DNA of 64,000 bases from Sipunculus nudus (GCA_026874595.1 CM049308.1:77984124-78048123); one strand, 5' to 3'. Numbered from the stretch's first letter, positions 47,852 through 59,480 are shown. The notes: generated by a model not told the origin, from the letters alone. Numbers and translations: made by a program.

Positions 47852-48597
47852 CAGGCCTCGAATTTGATGACCGGCAACCGGCAAATGCCGGTTAAAATTG
47901 GCTGGTTGGCGTCAGCCACAATCCTGACAGGCAGCAAGCTGCCGGTCGAAAAATTCCTCACTGCGTCCTTCTTGTCTGTACTTAATTGCAGCCACTCTAT
48001 ATGCTTTTTTATTTTAAAAAAACTTAGTGTTACTGGTTCCCCATTTACGAGGAAACTGGCCTGGGAAACCAGCAAATGAGCCGTGTTACGCGTGATCTGA
48101 TTGGTCGCTGTATAAGGATATTGGTAATACAGTTTCGCGGGAAACTACATCGTGTCCATGCTGTGTTCAATTGTAAAAACCCTCATACCTCGTGTTTAAC
48201 ATATATAGTATATAAATAAATACTAGGAACACCACTAATATATCTATTATCAGGTCTATCATCGTCCAAATAAAGCCTGCTATTAAATTATGACCTGGTA
48301 AAAAAATTCCCATTTCCCAACCCTGTCCATGTCTCCATTTCACCCACCGTCGTCACGATAGTTTTGAGGACTGGCCAAGGATGACTCGGGGTCACCTGGT
48401 GACTATTTGTTTGTGAATGATGAATAAAACATACTTGGATATATATTTTTTTTCTTATTTAGACTTTATTCCAAATAAAATAATTCAAACAAATGAAAAA
48501 AATGAAAGCTGCCTGTCAAATTTCTTTGTTGCCTGTCAAGTTCAAATTTGACAGGCAGCAGTAGCTTGTCATTTCCAAAAATGAAATTTGAAGCCTG
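47852..48597. mobile_element. 746-bp TIR element with 5-bp GATGT duplication
   Basis: The left end CAGGCCTCGAATTTGATGAC and the complement of the right end CAGGCTTCAAATTTCATTTT match at 15 of the first 18 bases. GATGT flanks both sides exactly (47847-47851 and 48598-48602). Subterminal signals include GACAGGCAGCA in both halves, GACCGGCA/TGCCGGTC as an inverted pair on the left, and a perfect 16-bp inverted pair on the right (48508-48523 and 48544-48559). CAGG-CTCGAA termini resemble hAT-type MITEs, which usually make 8-bp duplications; a 5-bp one would fit a hAT5-like group. No transposase is present; a 71-codon frame at 47864-48079 is mostly TIR sequence. Confidence 0.82.
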
Positions 48598-48656
48598 GAT
48601 GTGACCTTTATTTGTGATTGCATGATATTGCTGACAGATACTCTATCAGACCAAAG

Positions 48657-49073
48657 TATATGTCGAGGCTTGGATTAGAATCTGGCCAAATTTAAAACTG
48701 GGCCAGCCCAGATCAAAATTTTGATTTGGACCGGCCCAGATAAAAATTCTAATCTGGGCCAGACCAGTTTTAAACTGGGCCAGCCCAGATTAAAATTTTG
48801 ATCTGGGCCGGTCCAGATTAAAATCCTGTGGTGAAGACTTCAGGATTTAAATCTGGTCTGGACTGATTTTAAACTTGGCTGGCCCAGATTTGAATTTTGA
48901 TCTGGGCTGGTTAAGTTTATTATCCTGTGGTGGACTGATTTTAAACTGGGCTGGCCCAGATCAAAATTTTAATCTGGGCTAGTCAAGATAACAATCCTGT
49001 GGTGGACTGATTTTGAACTGGGCCTAACCAGATAAGAATCCTTATCTAAGATTAGGCTAGCTTGATTTTATCA
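48657..49073 (+). repeat. Left TIR of foldback element 2
   Basis: Same modular composition as 34925-35263, with one extra module duplicated within the arm (ATCCTGTGGTGGACTGATTT occurs twice). It shows how the arms grow or shrink by module number. Confidence 0.85.
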
Positions 49074-50316
49074 TCTTAAATCAGATAATACAGTAAACAT
49101 TTATTCCAGATACACCATTTTGAAGGGCACAAAACACATAATGAACAAGATCATTTAAAATATTTTAGTGAGGAAAAAGCTAATGAACAAATGTGATGTG
49201 CTTCTTTGATTTCATCTATTCTTCAAGCATGCAGATTCACATTTGATCTTCACCTAAACAAACTACCATAATTAATCACAGTTTAGAATATGTGTCAGTT
49301 CTGAGACATCTACTTGACTTAACTGAGATCATTTTCTGTTCTGAATATCAAAATTTCATGTGTAATATTAAATATATACATGCATAATTAAATACCAGCT
49401 TTACCCATTTATAAGTTAACAAAAGTAATTTATCAATCTTGATGTTCATTTGGGTGAGCAGCATGACATTGTACCATAACATGGGGCTAGGGAGAGGTTT
49501 GTGATACCATTTCTGTAATTTTCAATAGCAGAAAATCCACAGCTGAGAAAATGATGTGATTGTTGTCATTTGTCAGTCTCAAAAATAGAGGTGAACATGA
49601 GTGAAAATTGGATTTACAATTTTAATTCAGAGGGTGACAAACATGGTGGAGTTTTCACTTTGCAGTTAATAATTTAAAACAAAGCTAATCTATCAACTGA
49701 TAACTAATGTAAATTGAAGATAATTAAAAGCTGCAATACAAATATTCTCTATCTTCAGTTGTTAAAATTGGTGAATATTGTTCCCTCTGTTCTATCTTAA
49801 TAGATGTTTCAGGGCCTTCTTTCCTCAATATGAAGTTATATGTTCTAGGTCCAATGTTACAACAAGTGCAAATATTTTAATGGGTGATGGGGGGGGGGGG
49901 GGGGGATCACAGACAAAAATCCCCAACTTATGATAAATGATAAATAACATAACAAATAAAATTTCGAATTTACAGGTCTTGGAGTACAAGCTAAACATTG
50001 AGTAACATATATCTTAATTATTATTGATTAAATTTTGTTTTAGTTTGTTGAATTAATTCACATGTTCTGCTAGCTATATTTGTAGTTTTTAGCTGTAAAA
50101 TACCGATGTTTAATATGATTATCTTATAATTATTTATTAGACATTTTATATAAGAGGTGGAATTACAAAATAATTATGACAGGATCCAACAAATGATATT
50201 TTCATAGAATATGAAATAAATCCATTAAATATTAATTATTATTGACTTACAGTCTTACAACGTTTTACAAATTCTTTGAATTGTTGAAAGGCCAGCTAGT
50301 TAGATATAGTGTAATT

Positions 50317-50657
50317 GAAGCCAGCCTAGGAGTAGATTAGCCTAGGATTCTGATCTGGGCTGGTCAAGTTTAAAATCAGTCCACCACAGGATTGTTACCT
50401 TGACAGGCCCAGATCAAAATTCCCATCTTGGCTGGCCCAGTTTCAAATCAGTCCAGACCAGATTTAAATCCTGAAGGCTTCACCACATGATTTTAATCTG
50501 GACCGGCCCAGATCAAAATTTTAATCTGGGCTGGCCCAGTTTAAAACTGGTCTGGCCCAGATTAGAATTTTGATCTGGGCCGGTCCAAATCAAAATTTTG
50601 ATCTGGGCTGGCCCAGTTTTAAATTGGGCCAGATTCTAATCTGGGCCTCGACATATA
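50317..50657 (-). repeat. Right TIR of foldback element 2
   Basis: Inverted counterpart of the left arm, from GAAGCCAGCCTAGG to CCTCGACATATA, nearly the same as 38031-38368. Confidence 0.87.
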
Positions 50658-50756
50658 TATAACTATAACTACAGAAAAATTTAAATTTTTGTGGGGTCTC
50701 ATCAGATAGGTGAAGGCCTACACCTTACAATGGGAATGGGGGCAATTATCATTGTT

Positions 50757-51408
50757 TTTAGCCCTCAGCCCTTAGGCTGATGGGCTATTGTCGTCACCCG
50801 AGCTGTAGTCTGTCAGTCTAGCTATCCATCCGTCCGGCCTCTGTTAACTTTTACCTCGTGAGCGGGATATCTCTAAAAAGATTCACAGTAAGAATTTTAT
50901 TTCTTCGGTGAAGATGTATATTGACAACATCTTGGTCAAGTTTGAAAATGGGTGACCTTGACCTATTTTTCTACATTTAAGAGCTGATTATAGAAAAACA
51001 CTTAGAAGCTTATTTCTCAGGATCCATCGGGCGAATTTTCACAAAACTGACAATGATCATTGGGACTGATGGTCTATACCTGCTGCACAAGCTTGGGGGC
51101 GCTACATACAATTTCTGTTTTTAAATGAATTTTTATCAGATCTTTCAACTTTGGCCTTATGAGCGGGATATCTCAAAAGGTATTCAACACAGGAACTTCA
51201 TTTCTTCATTGCTGATGCATATTAACAAAATCTTGTTCATGTTCAAAGATGGGTGACCTTGACCTACTTTTTAAGGGTAAATTTATAACTGAGACATGTA
51301 CAGATATACATCCATGTGAGAACAAATATTTCATACTTGTTACTGTTACCACCTATAAACACTGTTCTTTTGGCTGAGGGTTTTTGTCAGCTTCTGCTGG
51401 TATTCTAG
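50757..51408 (+). mobile_element. 652-bp hairpin-ended element, CTAG terminus
   Basis: Opens with a strong hairpin, AGCCCTCAGCC (arm) against GGCTGATGGGCT (50760-50786). It continues CTATTGTCGTCACCC...ATCCGTCCG, holds two diverged tandem units (GAGCGGGATATCTC at about 50862 and 51159; GGTGACCTTGACCTA at 50952 and 51253), and ends with hairpin CAGC-TTCT-GCTG (51388-51399) then GTATTCTAG before T. A hairpin shortly before CTAG|T is Helitron-like, but the 5' end does not begin with TC, so a Helentron-like or other group is possible. Non-autonomous. Confidence 0.6.
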
Positions 51409-52129
51409 TTACACAGCAGCTTTCATCTGGTTCACTCTTGAGAGGTCACACCATGTTTGCCACACAAAATTCATGTCTACCAAGCAGTGGTTTAAAGGTT
51501 CAGAGGTCAAGCTCAGCAGAAGGCACGCATATCGTGTAATCTTATTATAGACAAGAAGTCTTGATTAATGTCCAAACTATTTTTATCTTAATTTATGTCA
51601 ATTTTGGTTGCAGATCAAATTCTTTTAAAAGCACAGCAACACTTCATTGACATGACTGCTGTTGGGATCATTTACAGTGTTTGTGTTATTCACTGTTAAT
51701 TACCAAGATGGCCAAGTTAAACAAAAAACATTGAAATAATAAAATGATGTGCTCATCCCTGTATCAAAATAGTTGTTGTTACCGGGGTAATCATGTAAGG
51801 TGGCAGAAGGTCTTGTGTGATATAAAAGTACCCGTTTCCTTAGTGATAAAATGTACTCTATAAATTTGGGATAAAATTAATGCTTAACAATCTAAAGAAT
51901 TTTTGCACACCTCAGTATGCTAAAACCTGCAGATATATATGAAAACCTAGACTTGAGTTAAAATGGATTAAAAAAACTTGTAGTATTTAAAAATATCTTG
52001 TTTTATAATCCTTTGGCATTTCCAGCTAGTATCAGGAATATATATCTTAAATTTAACTGCCAACTTTTGTTAGATATCACAGTAAATTCACCATGGGAAC
52101 AGATTGTAATTGAGCTAGAGACACAGAAC
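51409..52129. other. Unannotated spacer
   Basis: Nothing recognisable. Confidence 0.45.
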
Positions 52130-52400
52130 AGTTACAGGCGGTGTAATTTTGCATGTCAGCATGCCATCTGGCAGTAAGCCTTTGACTGGTGATCACTCGG
52201 TATATGTCTGGTGGTTCTGGTCTGTTTTCTACGATGGCTTGTATACCATCGCAAAGTTAATTGCCCCGCCTCCTGATCAGGTGTGATTTACAACGATTTG
52301 AATAACTTGTCTGCTTACGGCATGCCACAGATACAGATGTATATACCATACATATCCCAAAGCATGCTCTTTCACGAGATGCTGCTGTATCTTTGATACT
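52130..52400. promoter_or_regulatory. Candidate conserved non-coding element E
   Basis: Balanced, repeat-free sequence including GATGGCTTGTATACCATC (an inverted repeat, 52232-52249), AAAGTTAATTGCCCCGCCTCC and TGATCAGGTGTGATTTACAACG. Minus frame 52277-52462 has no domain. Weak inference. Confidence 0.2.
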
Positions 52401-53559
52401 TTACTGGTTTCTTCCCCCCTCGAAATACACAGTAATAAAAGATCAAACTTTATCATATTCATTTATTCTACAAAATTTTACTTCTTTAAATTTAGATTCA
52501 GCAAGCAAATTTTACAAAAGCTATCATGCTAGGTATGCTGAATTTGTCAAACTATGTCCAAGTTTGATAAATCTGTAATTAATTTACCATTTTGAGTGGA
52601 ATGAAACATATGGAAGGTGTGGAAGACACAATGTACTTTGATATATATGGATCAAAACTTTTGTTTATTTTTCCTAAAAAAATCTAGTTGATTTTTTTTG
52701 TTGTCTTTTTTATAAAGATTTTTATAAATATTAATTTTGTGCTCTATCAAAATTATTCCAATAAAGTGTATGTCAGTTTGTTAGAATAATATTACGTAGT
52801 GAAAAATATGAAATAGAAAGAATATTTGCATTCACAACTGAGGCAGTTCCTGATAAATTAACAAAAGATATTGTAACTTGAAACCTGTGTCCACTAAAAA
52901 GCCCACATATATGAAACTGTTCTAAAGTGCATGATGCCATTATGTCTGAGCTTAGTGTTGTTGATTGACACTTGAAAGCTTTGCAAAAAACTAAAGGTTT
53001 AAAAGGTTAGATTTATTTTCCATATTGCTCAGATCAGATTCCAAATCCACAGATCATGGTCTAGTCATTCTGTCAAGGAAAGCAATTTGTTGATATTAAC
53101 TGAAACACCAGTGAAATCTATCTTTTTAGCCCCTGAACTAAATTAATGATTGATAGAAATTGCAAGCCATGAAAAGCTGTCTGCTGATATTTACTGTGAC
53201 ACTCATGAAGGATCGTATTTCTTCACCTGATACTGATCATGACTTGGCATACCCGGATTCTTTGGAGGCTGTTTTCCTATATTACCGATGACATCATCTC
53301 ATGTCAGTGTTCATCACACTAATGACTGTGATATTGATACTCACTGCAGAAGAGAGTAGGCGTCAACTGTCTTGATTATTTTGCTGTTATTTGATGAAAT
53401 GTTCTGTCAGATTGTTTCGACAAACATCTACCAGCCAATGTTGCTTCCCTGTCCAGCTGGCCACATCATTTGAAGCATAAAAAGGTCTACTAAATCTTCA
53501 CCTGTGCTTTCACTTAGCTGCATCAGTTTGCCTTGTTTTGATAATAAGTTCAGTATTAA
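52401..53559. other. Unannotated spacer
   Basis: No gene recognised. Confidence 0.45.
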
Positions 53560-55190
53560 TAATTAATTAAAGAAATTTGGAAAAATTAACAGCTATTTTT
53601 AGCGAACCTTTTAGCTTATGCAATGGTGGATGTGGTGCCGTACATGGTGCATTGTTTATCATCTGTATGTTAACCCATACTATCTTGAAAATGGCAGAAG
53701 CTAGCATCACCAAACTTAATGCAAATAATCCGTCATTTCAAAAGCTCTATCAGATTTTGCTTATTTTTTGGCTATCTGCATTCACTTAGATTTTATAAGG
53801 GAAAAAGCTAAAAAAAAAAAGCTTTAAAAATCTTCTTCTGCAAAACTGTCCAGCCAAATCATTCAATATTTCACAGAAATAATCCCTAAAACAAACTTTC
53901 TCAAGTTTGTTTGAATGGTTCCAGTTCAAAGAATTTTGGCTGAGTTACAGGAAGCTGAACAAACTTAGTCATTTGGCCAAAAATCGATACTAAAATTACA
54001 ATGTCAGAAACAGCTGCAGCTGTCATCACCAAATTTTATGCAAATGTTGGTCACATGAGTTATATTTCAAATTGAGGTATTAGTGGGGCCACCTGCATCA
54101 ACTTTTTCTGTACAGGGTTCATCAGTCAACAGTACGTTTTAATATTATCTCATAATTTCTCAGGAATAACAGGAGGTATCATCCCCAAATTTTATGCAAA
54201 AATCTGTCACATTTCAAATGTTGGGGGATTTAGCGTTTTGTGGCGCCACCTGCATTAACTTACATTTTACAGAGAAATAGCTAAACAACCTTTGAAAAAT
54301 TTCTTCTCTGAAATCATTCAGCAAAATGGTTCTATATTACAGAAATAATCCCAGAGACCAGCTCTCTCAAGTTTGTTCAAATGGTTTTGGTGTGATGAAT
54401 TTTGGCCAAGTTACAGGAATTTGAACTTACTGATTTCTCCAAGTAAGCATACTAACATAACAATCTCATAAACAACAGGAGCTAGCATCACCAAGGTTTG
54501 TGCAGATGTTGGTCACATAACTCATATTTGAAATTGCAGTTTTTGTGGTGCCAACGACATTCACCTGTCTTTACAGACAAAACCTCATTATTTTAGCCTC
54601 TTTCATTTTAAAAATGTTTTATGATGAAACTGTCAAGCTGAATTGTTAAATATTTCACAAGTATTATCCTAGGTTATGGTTCTTTCAGTTGTATAAGAAT
54701 AGATTGGGTCTGTTGATTTTGGTAGAGTCATAGAAAGCTGGTCAAGGCTATGGGACCCACTTGTATAAACTTGTGACCCATTTTGAGCCAAAATGTTTCA
54801 ATAAAACATTTCATCTTTCATCTATCATCCCCAAATTTTATGCAAAAATCTGTCACAATCAAATGTTGGGGGATTTAGCGTTTTGTGGCGCCACCTGCAT
54901 TAACTTACAATTTACAGAGAAATAGCTAAACAACCTTTGAAAAATTTCTTCTCTGAAATCATTCAGCAAAATGGTTCTATATTACAGAAATAATCCCAGG
55001 TGGTTATGAATCGTTAAATATTTCACAAGTATTATCCTAGGTTATGGTTCTTTCAGTTGTATAAGAATAGATTGGGTCTGTTGATTTTGGTAGAGTCATA
55101 GAAAGCTGGTCAAGGCTATGGGACCCACTTGTATAAACTTGTGACCCATTTTGAGCCAAAATGTTTCAATAAAACATTTCATCTTTCACA
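53560..55190 (+). repeat. Diverged ~300-bp tandem block with a recent internal duplication
   Basis: Units are marked by GCTAGCATCACCAAACTTAATGC (53700), GCTGTCATCACCAAATTTTATGC (54018), TATCATCCCCAAATTTTATGC (54177 and about 54825) and GCTAGCATCACCAAGGTTTGTGC (54481). The segment 54177-54818 is repeated almost exactly at about 54825-55188, but the second copy lacks roughly 280 bp between AATAATCCCAG and GAAT-GTTAAATATTTCACAAG. A 70-codon frame (53577-53789) lies within a unit and is not conserved in its neighbours. Confidence 0.8.
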
Positions 55191-55290
55191 TATGACTCAT
55201 CCACCCACAGATAAAAAAACCCTTTTGAGTTTGAGGTCACAGGGTGAAAGGTCAAGGTCACAGAGCTGCCTTTGTCATTTTCAAATTTGT
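55191..55290 (+). repeat. Decayed repeat piece with AGGTCAAGGTCA
   Basis: GAGTTTGAGGTCACAGGGTG followed by AAAGGTCAAGGTCACAG resembles the GGTCA-rich stretches of the molluscan-type families in this window. AGGTCAAGGTCA at 55249-55260 is identical to the complement of the two sites in the 50757-51408 element. Confidence 0.4.
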
Positions 55291-58200
55291 GTAATACACC
55301 CAGTATGCTCCTGTGGGAGTGGATGCTCCATTTTGTGGTGCCGTTGTTTCCTGTGTACTTTCATTTTAATCACAAAATGTTGGAAAATCTGAAAAAAAGA
55401 TCTGTCAGCAAGCACCTGTTAGTCTCAGAAATGATCAAACTTGCTCCTTGCTTCATTTGGTGCCTGTAATTTCAAGGTTGGTGAAATTGCTTTGATGCAG
55501 TCATTTGAGAAGTCACCAGTGAGTTGATAATTGATAGATGGCAAAGTGGCTGGTTTAAGTTGGGGTGTTCCAATTCAGTTTCTAGATGGTGATTATTGGT
55601 TTCTTTAAAGCGTAGCCCATGTCCTTTCTAAAGTTGTTTGAATGCAGGCTTTGTAGAGGATCCAGCTATCAGGAATATGCCCTTGATCTGTTTGTGTAAC
55701 TGAAACTCAAGCTGTAAATTTATCCAGACAGCACAGTTTTAATTTGTCTGCAATCTGTGAACACAAGGTTGAAGTTTTTAATTCTGCTGTGTCCTAGTAC
55801 TGGCAATTACATTGAAGTTGATTGTATCACAACATTGAACAATGTCAAGTCTTTATTTTTTAGTAATACATTTTTGTTAAGCCCGAGCAAATCAGTAAAG
55901 TATTTCTTAAGCTCTTGTAGGAAAGAATAAACACTGTAATAAGGAGATCATATGTCAATAGAATTTCACAGGTCTTTATTATGTTCTGTTTCAAATTTGT
56001 TCTTTTATCAGCATTGTCTTTAAATTCTCTGTTCATTGTTGAACATACAATGCCCATGCATAGCCATTTGAAAATTATTAAAAAAGAACTGACATATTAA
56101 CTCATTTATCACATCTCAGAATACAAAGTACCTAGCTTTGAGGAGAAATGGTGGTTTAAGGATAAATTGTCAAACAGATCTCTGCAAATGTAGATTTCAG
56201 TTGACTTGATTACAAACTTATTTTGGGTTATGTCTGGTTGTTGATTGTGTTGAGGGACTTTGACCTTTCATTTCATGTATGCCTGTTCTGATTCTTCTGG
56301 GGATACCTGAGCTGAATGGACATTCCCAACCTAAAAGGTCATTGGACCTAAATCAGAGGTCACTGCCCTTGTTCTTTTAAGTCTAAGCCATATTGGTCCA
56401 TATGGAATTAAATGAATTGCATTCAAATGTCAAGGTAATAATTAAATACTCCATCGGTTAATACACTTCATCTGCATATCAGTTTACAGGAGCATTCCTC
56501 AAACTTAAGATTCTCTAACTGTCTGTTCTCTGTGTTAAATGTTTTCTGTTCTTTGAATTGTTGTCCTTTTCTTTCGCTTCACTTTCTTGTTTCATTGCCT
56601 AGAAACTTACTCATGGCATACCTGCATGTCTGGTTTGCACCTTTAGAGGTGCAGTGAAGTAGCTGCTGCCACTTACTTCTATCTGCTACACCTGCACTCT
56701 GTGATTTCTTTTCTGTACTTGTTGGTTCATCCTGTAAGTCACCATCACACAAACTGTCCTTTGCAATCCCCAATGGCACAACTATTCAATCCCCAGAACC
56801 ATGCAGATAGCAGTTTTTCCTTAATGTTGGAAATTGTACAAGAAGACACTGCCTCTAATTCATGTGGAGAAAAATGGTTTCTCATTCATAGATTGATTTT
56901 CTCCCTAACATAGAAGACTTTTCATGACACATCACTCAGAACATGCTTTCATGTGTAAATGAAATTACTCTTACCCTGCATGACTAATCAGAGAACTAAA
57001 CTATATTGTCTCAAGTGTTTTGAAATGGTAATATGCTGGACTTTGAAAGGAGAAAAAAATGGAATAATCCCTTGACTGAAAATGTGGTCAGTGTGTTTGA
57101 GATGAAATATAATAACATTTGCAACATGGGAAAATCAAGTTTCCTGTAGTTCTTTACCCTTTCGCTGTACTGAAGTGCAGAGTCGATTGTGATCTCGACT
57201 GGAAGGGTGCCTTGCAGCCAAATCAGGGAATGGCAAAAACTCTAACTCTTTTTACGAAATTTAGCTTCACATTTCTGGAACATCCTTGGATTCTGCAATA
57301 GAATCTTTAACAATATTAGACTTATCAAGCTGATGTACTGATTTGGCATGAATCTGTCAATATTTTATTCACAATGCCTCATTCTCTTATTTCACTTCTT
57401 CAGGAAGATGCATCAAGATGATGCCCATTCTTGTTCTCCCAGTGTCCTTAACATGCTGGAGTGTCTAGTCTCCCATATAAGAATTAGGATTTTGTAAAAT
57501 TTTTGTCTTCCTCTTCCAGATGGTTGTGACATTATTACATAAAATGTTTTTCAGGGCTCAATCAGCTTCTTGCAATAGCTGTTTGGCAATTGGGACTCCA
57601 GTTACTGCATGGGGAAAACAGTAAACCATTGTCAATATACAGGACCACCACTAACACCCTCAATTTAGATAGCACACAAGGTATATCACTTGTGCAATAA
57701 CAACATTAAAATTTTGCTGCAGGTAACTTAACTTCTCATATGCCACTTTGCGAAGAAAAATGGAATTAATTCATACTTTATTAATGTGAGTGGATTATTT
57801 TTCTGAATTTTGTCTGTCTGTTATATTTTTTATTTAAAAATTTTTACAAAAAAAAATATTTTTTCCAATTGTCAGTTCTCCTTTCAATATATTAATTAAA
57901 AAAAAAATTAAAAATCAGTTAACATAAGAAAGGTTTGACATAGATTTAGCTGTGCAAATTCCTCCAGATGAAGGCCACTGAGCCAAGAAGTGATATCTTA
58001 ACAGAACTATAAATTCTTTAGTATATGAACAACAGTGTTGGTCTGTGTAAAACTGTGTAAACTGTGTAAAATTCCAAAATGCATCACTGCATTATCATGC
58101 ATGCATGACTCTCTTCATAAGAACTTCAGATTTTTTATTTCAAATGTGAACAAAATACATTGCTTTTTAACCTGCAAATTTCAAGTTTGTCCATTGCCCA

Positions 58201-59219
58201 CCATGCCTTAAACACAGCAGCATGAGCTTGACTTTAAAAGTATATTTCAATATATGTGGAGGATGAACAATTAACCATTAAATCTGTGTTACAGAAAATG
58301 TGAAAACAAAAGGCAGTCACTTGTGCAGGGATTTTTATTTCAGTTCAGTATTTTAGTTCATTAACCAGACTTGGACTTACTGAAAAAAACATTGACTTCA
58401 TAAGCATTTGTTAGGTTTGACTTAAGACATTGAGTAGCATTCTGCAGGGGTTTGAACCAGGATCCAAAATTAGAATCCAAACCTGAGACCAGGAATTAAG
58501 GCAATATCAATCTAAGAAAAGCTTGTAAAATCTAAGAAAACTGTTTGAAACATTGGACATTTGACTCGCGGTTTTTGTTAGGTTTTGTCTTGGTTTTAGT
58601 TTTGTGTTGTTCAATGTTGCAACTTTTGGTTTTGCTCATTTATCAGCCTTTTTGATCAGTGATGATTGTTGAATCATTGATCACTGTCTGGCTTGAAAGC
58701 TCAGGATTACGAAACTGTTTGCTTCACAATGTCCCTATAATGGAGTTTTATACTTTTGAGAATGTCTCATCTGTATTTCCTATATGCCCTCTTGGGAAAA
58801 CTGACTGATGAACATCTTTTAAGATATGTTAGCATTTACAGATGATTTGTTCTTCTGTCACACTTTTCTGTGTGGATTCATACAAAAGTAGACAATCATA
58901 AAGAGAACATTCATAAATGATATGAAATGTCTCATTTGTAGACACGACTCTTAGAGCCGTGGCATTTCATAGGCAAAGAAAAATCTTTTGTGGTAGCCTG
59001 AATTTTTTAAGTAGTAAGAAGGCATGATGCAAGAGATACATTTCAGATGTCTACATTTCTTTTAAATCTATACAGATACACCATTACTAATGATGGAAAC
59101 TTGATTAATAAATTTACATGCATATTGTCATCAGTACTTATTTATTATTACTGGAAGCTGTTTGCTGATCATGCCCCACAGGCCTAAAGATGAAGTTGAA
59201 AGCTGCATGCTGTTTCTTT
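55291..59219. other. Gene-free stretch
   Basis: No gene can be supported. The exception worth noting is a possible exon at 56640-56760 (separate entry). A short tandem, TGTGTAAAACTGTGTAAACTGTGTAAAATT-like, lies near 58045-58072. Confidence 0.4.
56579..56779 (-). other. Possible small exon or chance open frame
   Basis: A 66-codon minus-strand frame whose middle reads CDGDLQDEPTSTEKKSQSAG, a charged, low-hydrophobicity composition unlike the AT-rich chance frames elsewhere. A strong donor-like GAA|GTAAGT follows that stretch (minus strand, near 56671) and CAG|GTATGC comes further on (near 56625). No convincing acceptor with a pyrimidine tract is seen upstream. I do not recognise a protein family; chance remains likely. 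Confidence 0.15.
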
Positions 59220-59480
59220 TATTAGCGCCAGTGCACATCGGCCATTAATTGTTATAAATTAATTACTGGGGGGATAATTCATTAAAAAGTCAGGTAGCGT
59301 TCTGGTAGTGTTCACTGTTTAGTCTTGTGCTGGAGCAGGGATGCTTTGTATCTATTACACGCCCCGCAGCTGTAACAGAAGGCTATTCCATTCCCATCAG
59401 CTGGGTCCCACTGGGATGTGGTTTTATGAGCCTGTTCCAGTAAGACAACTGCTGATAAGCAGCTATCAATTTTGGATACT
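59220..59480. promoter_or_regulatory. Candidate conserved non-coding element F
   Basis: Dense homeodomain-type sites (GCCATTAATTG, AAATTAATTACTGG, GGATAATTCATTAAAAAG at 59240-59290) run into a balanced-composition block (CCCCGCAGCTGTAAC, CCCATCAGCTGGGTCCC). Frames are open on both strands (59312-59542 - and 59341-59571 +), which argues for composition rather than coding. Of the blocks in this window, this looks most like an enhancer or conserved non-coding element, but it is untested. Confidence 0.3.

Larger units (their letters stand above)
48657..50657. mobile_element. Foldback element 2 (2,001 bp), uninterrupted copy
   Basis: Ends TATATGTCGAGG (left, 48657) and CCTCGACATATA (right, 50657), with the same palindromic modules and the same internal sequence as element 1, in the same orientation. 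The left arm (to about 49073) is longer than in element 1 by an extra module (GGCTGGCCCAGATCAAAATT then CTAGTCAAGATAACAATCC). At 49707/49708 it has the empty Helitron site. A G17 run at 49889-49905 replaces the interrupted G-rich run of element 1 (37588-37621). No open frame. Confidence 0.92.

Noticed and set aside
48657-50657. Foldback elements as bacterial-style inverted-repeat insertion sequences or as LTR pairs
   Set aside because: The terminal repeats are inverted, not direct, and there is no transposase or integrase frame between them.
56636-56653. Perfect 7-bp hairpin TGCACCT-TTAG-AGGTGCA as a terminator
   Set aside because: No T-run and no bacterial context; a short hairpin like this is expected by chance in an animal genome.
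58441-58500. B-box-like GGTTCAAACCCC on the minus strand as a tRNA
   Set aside because: No A-box or paired D/anticodon arms at the expected distance.
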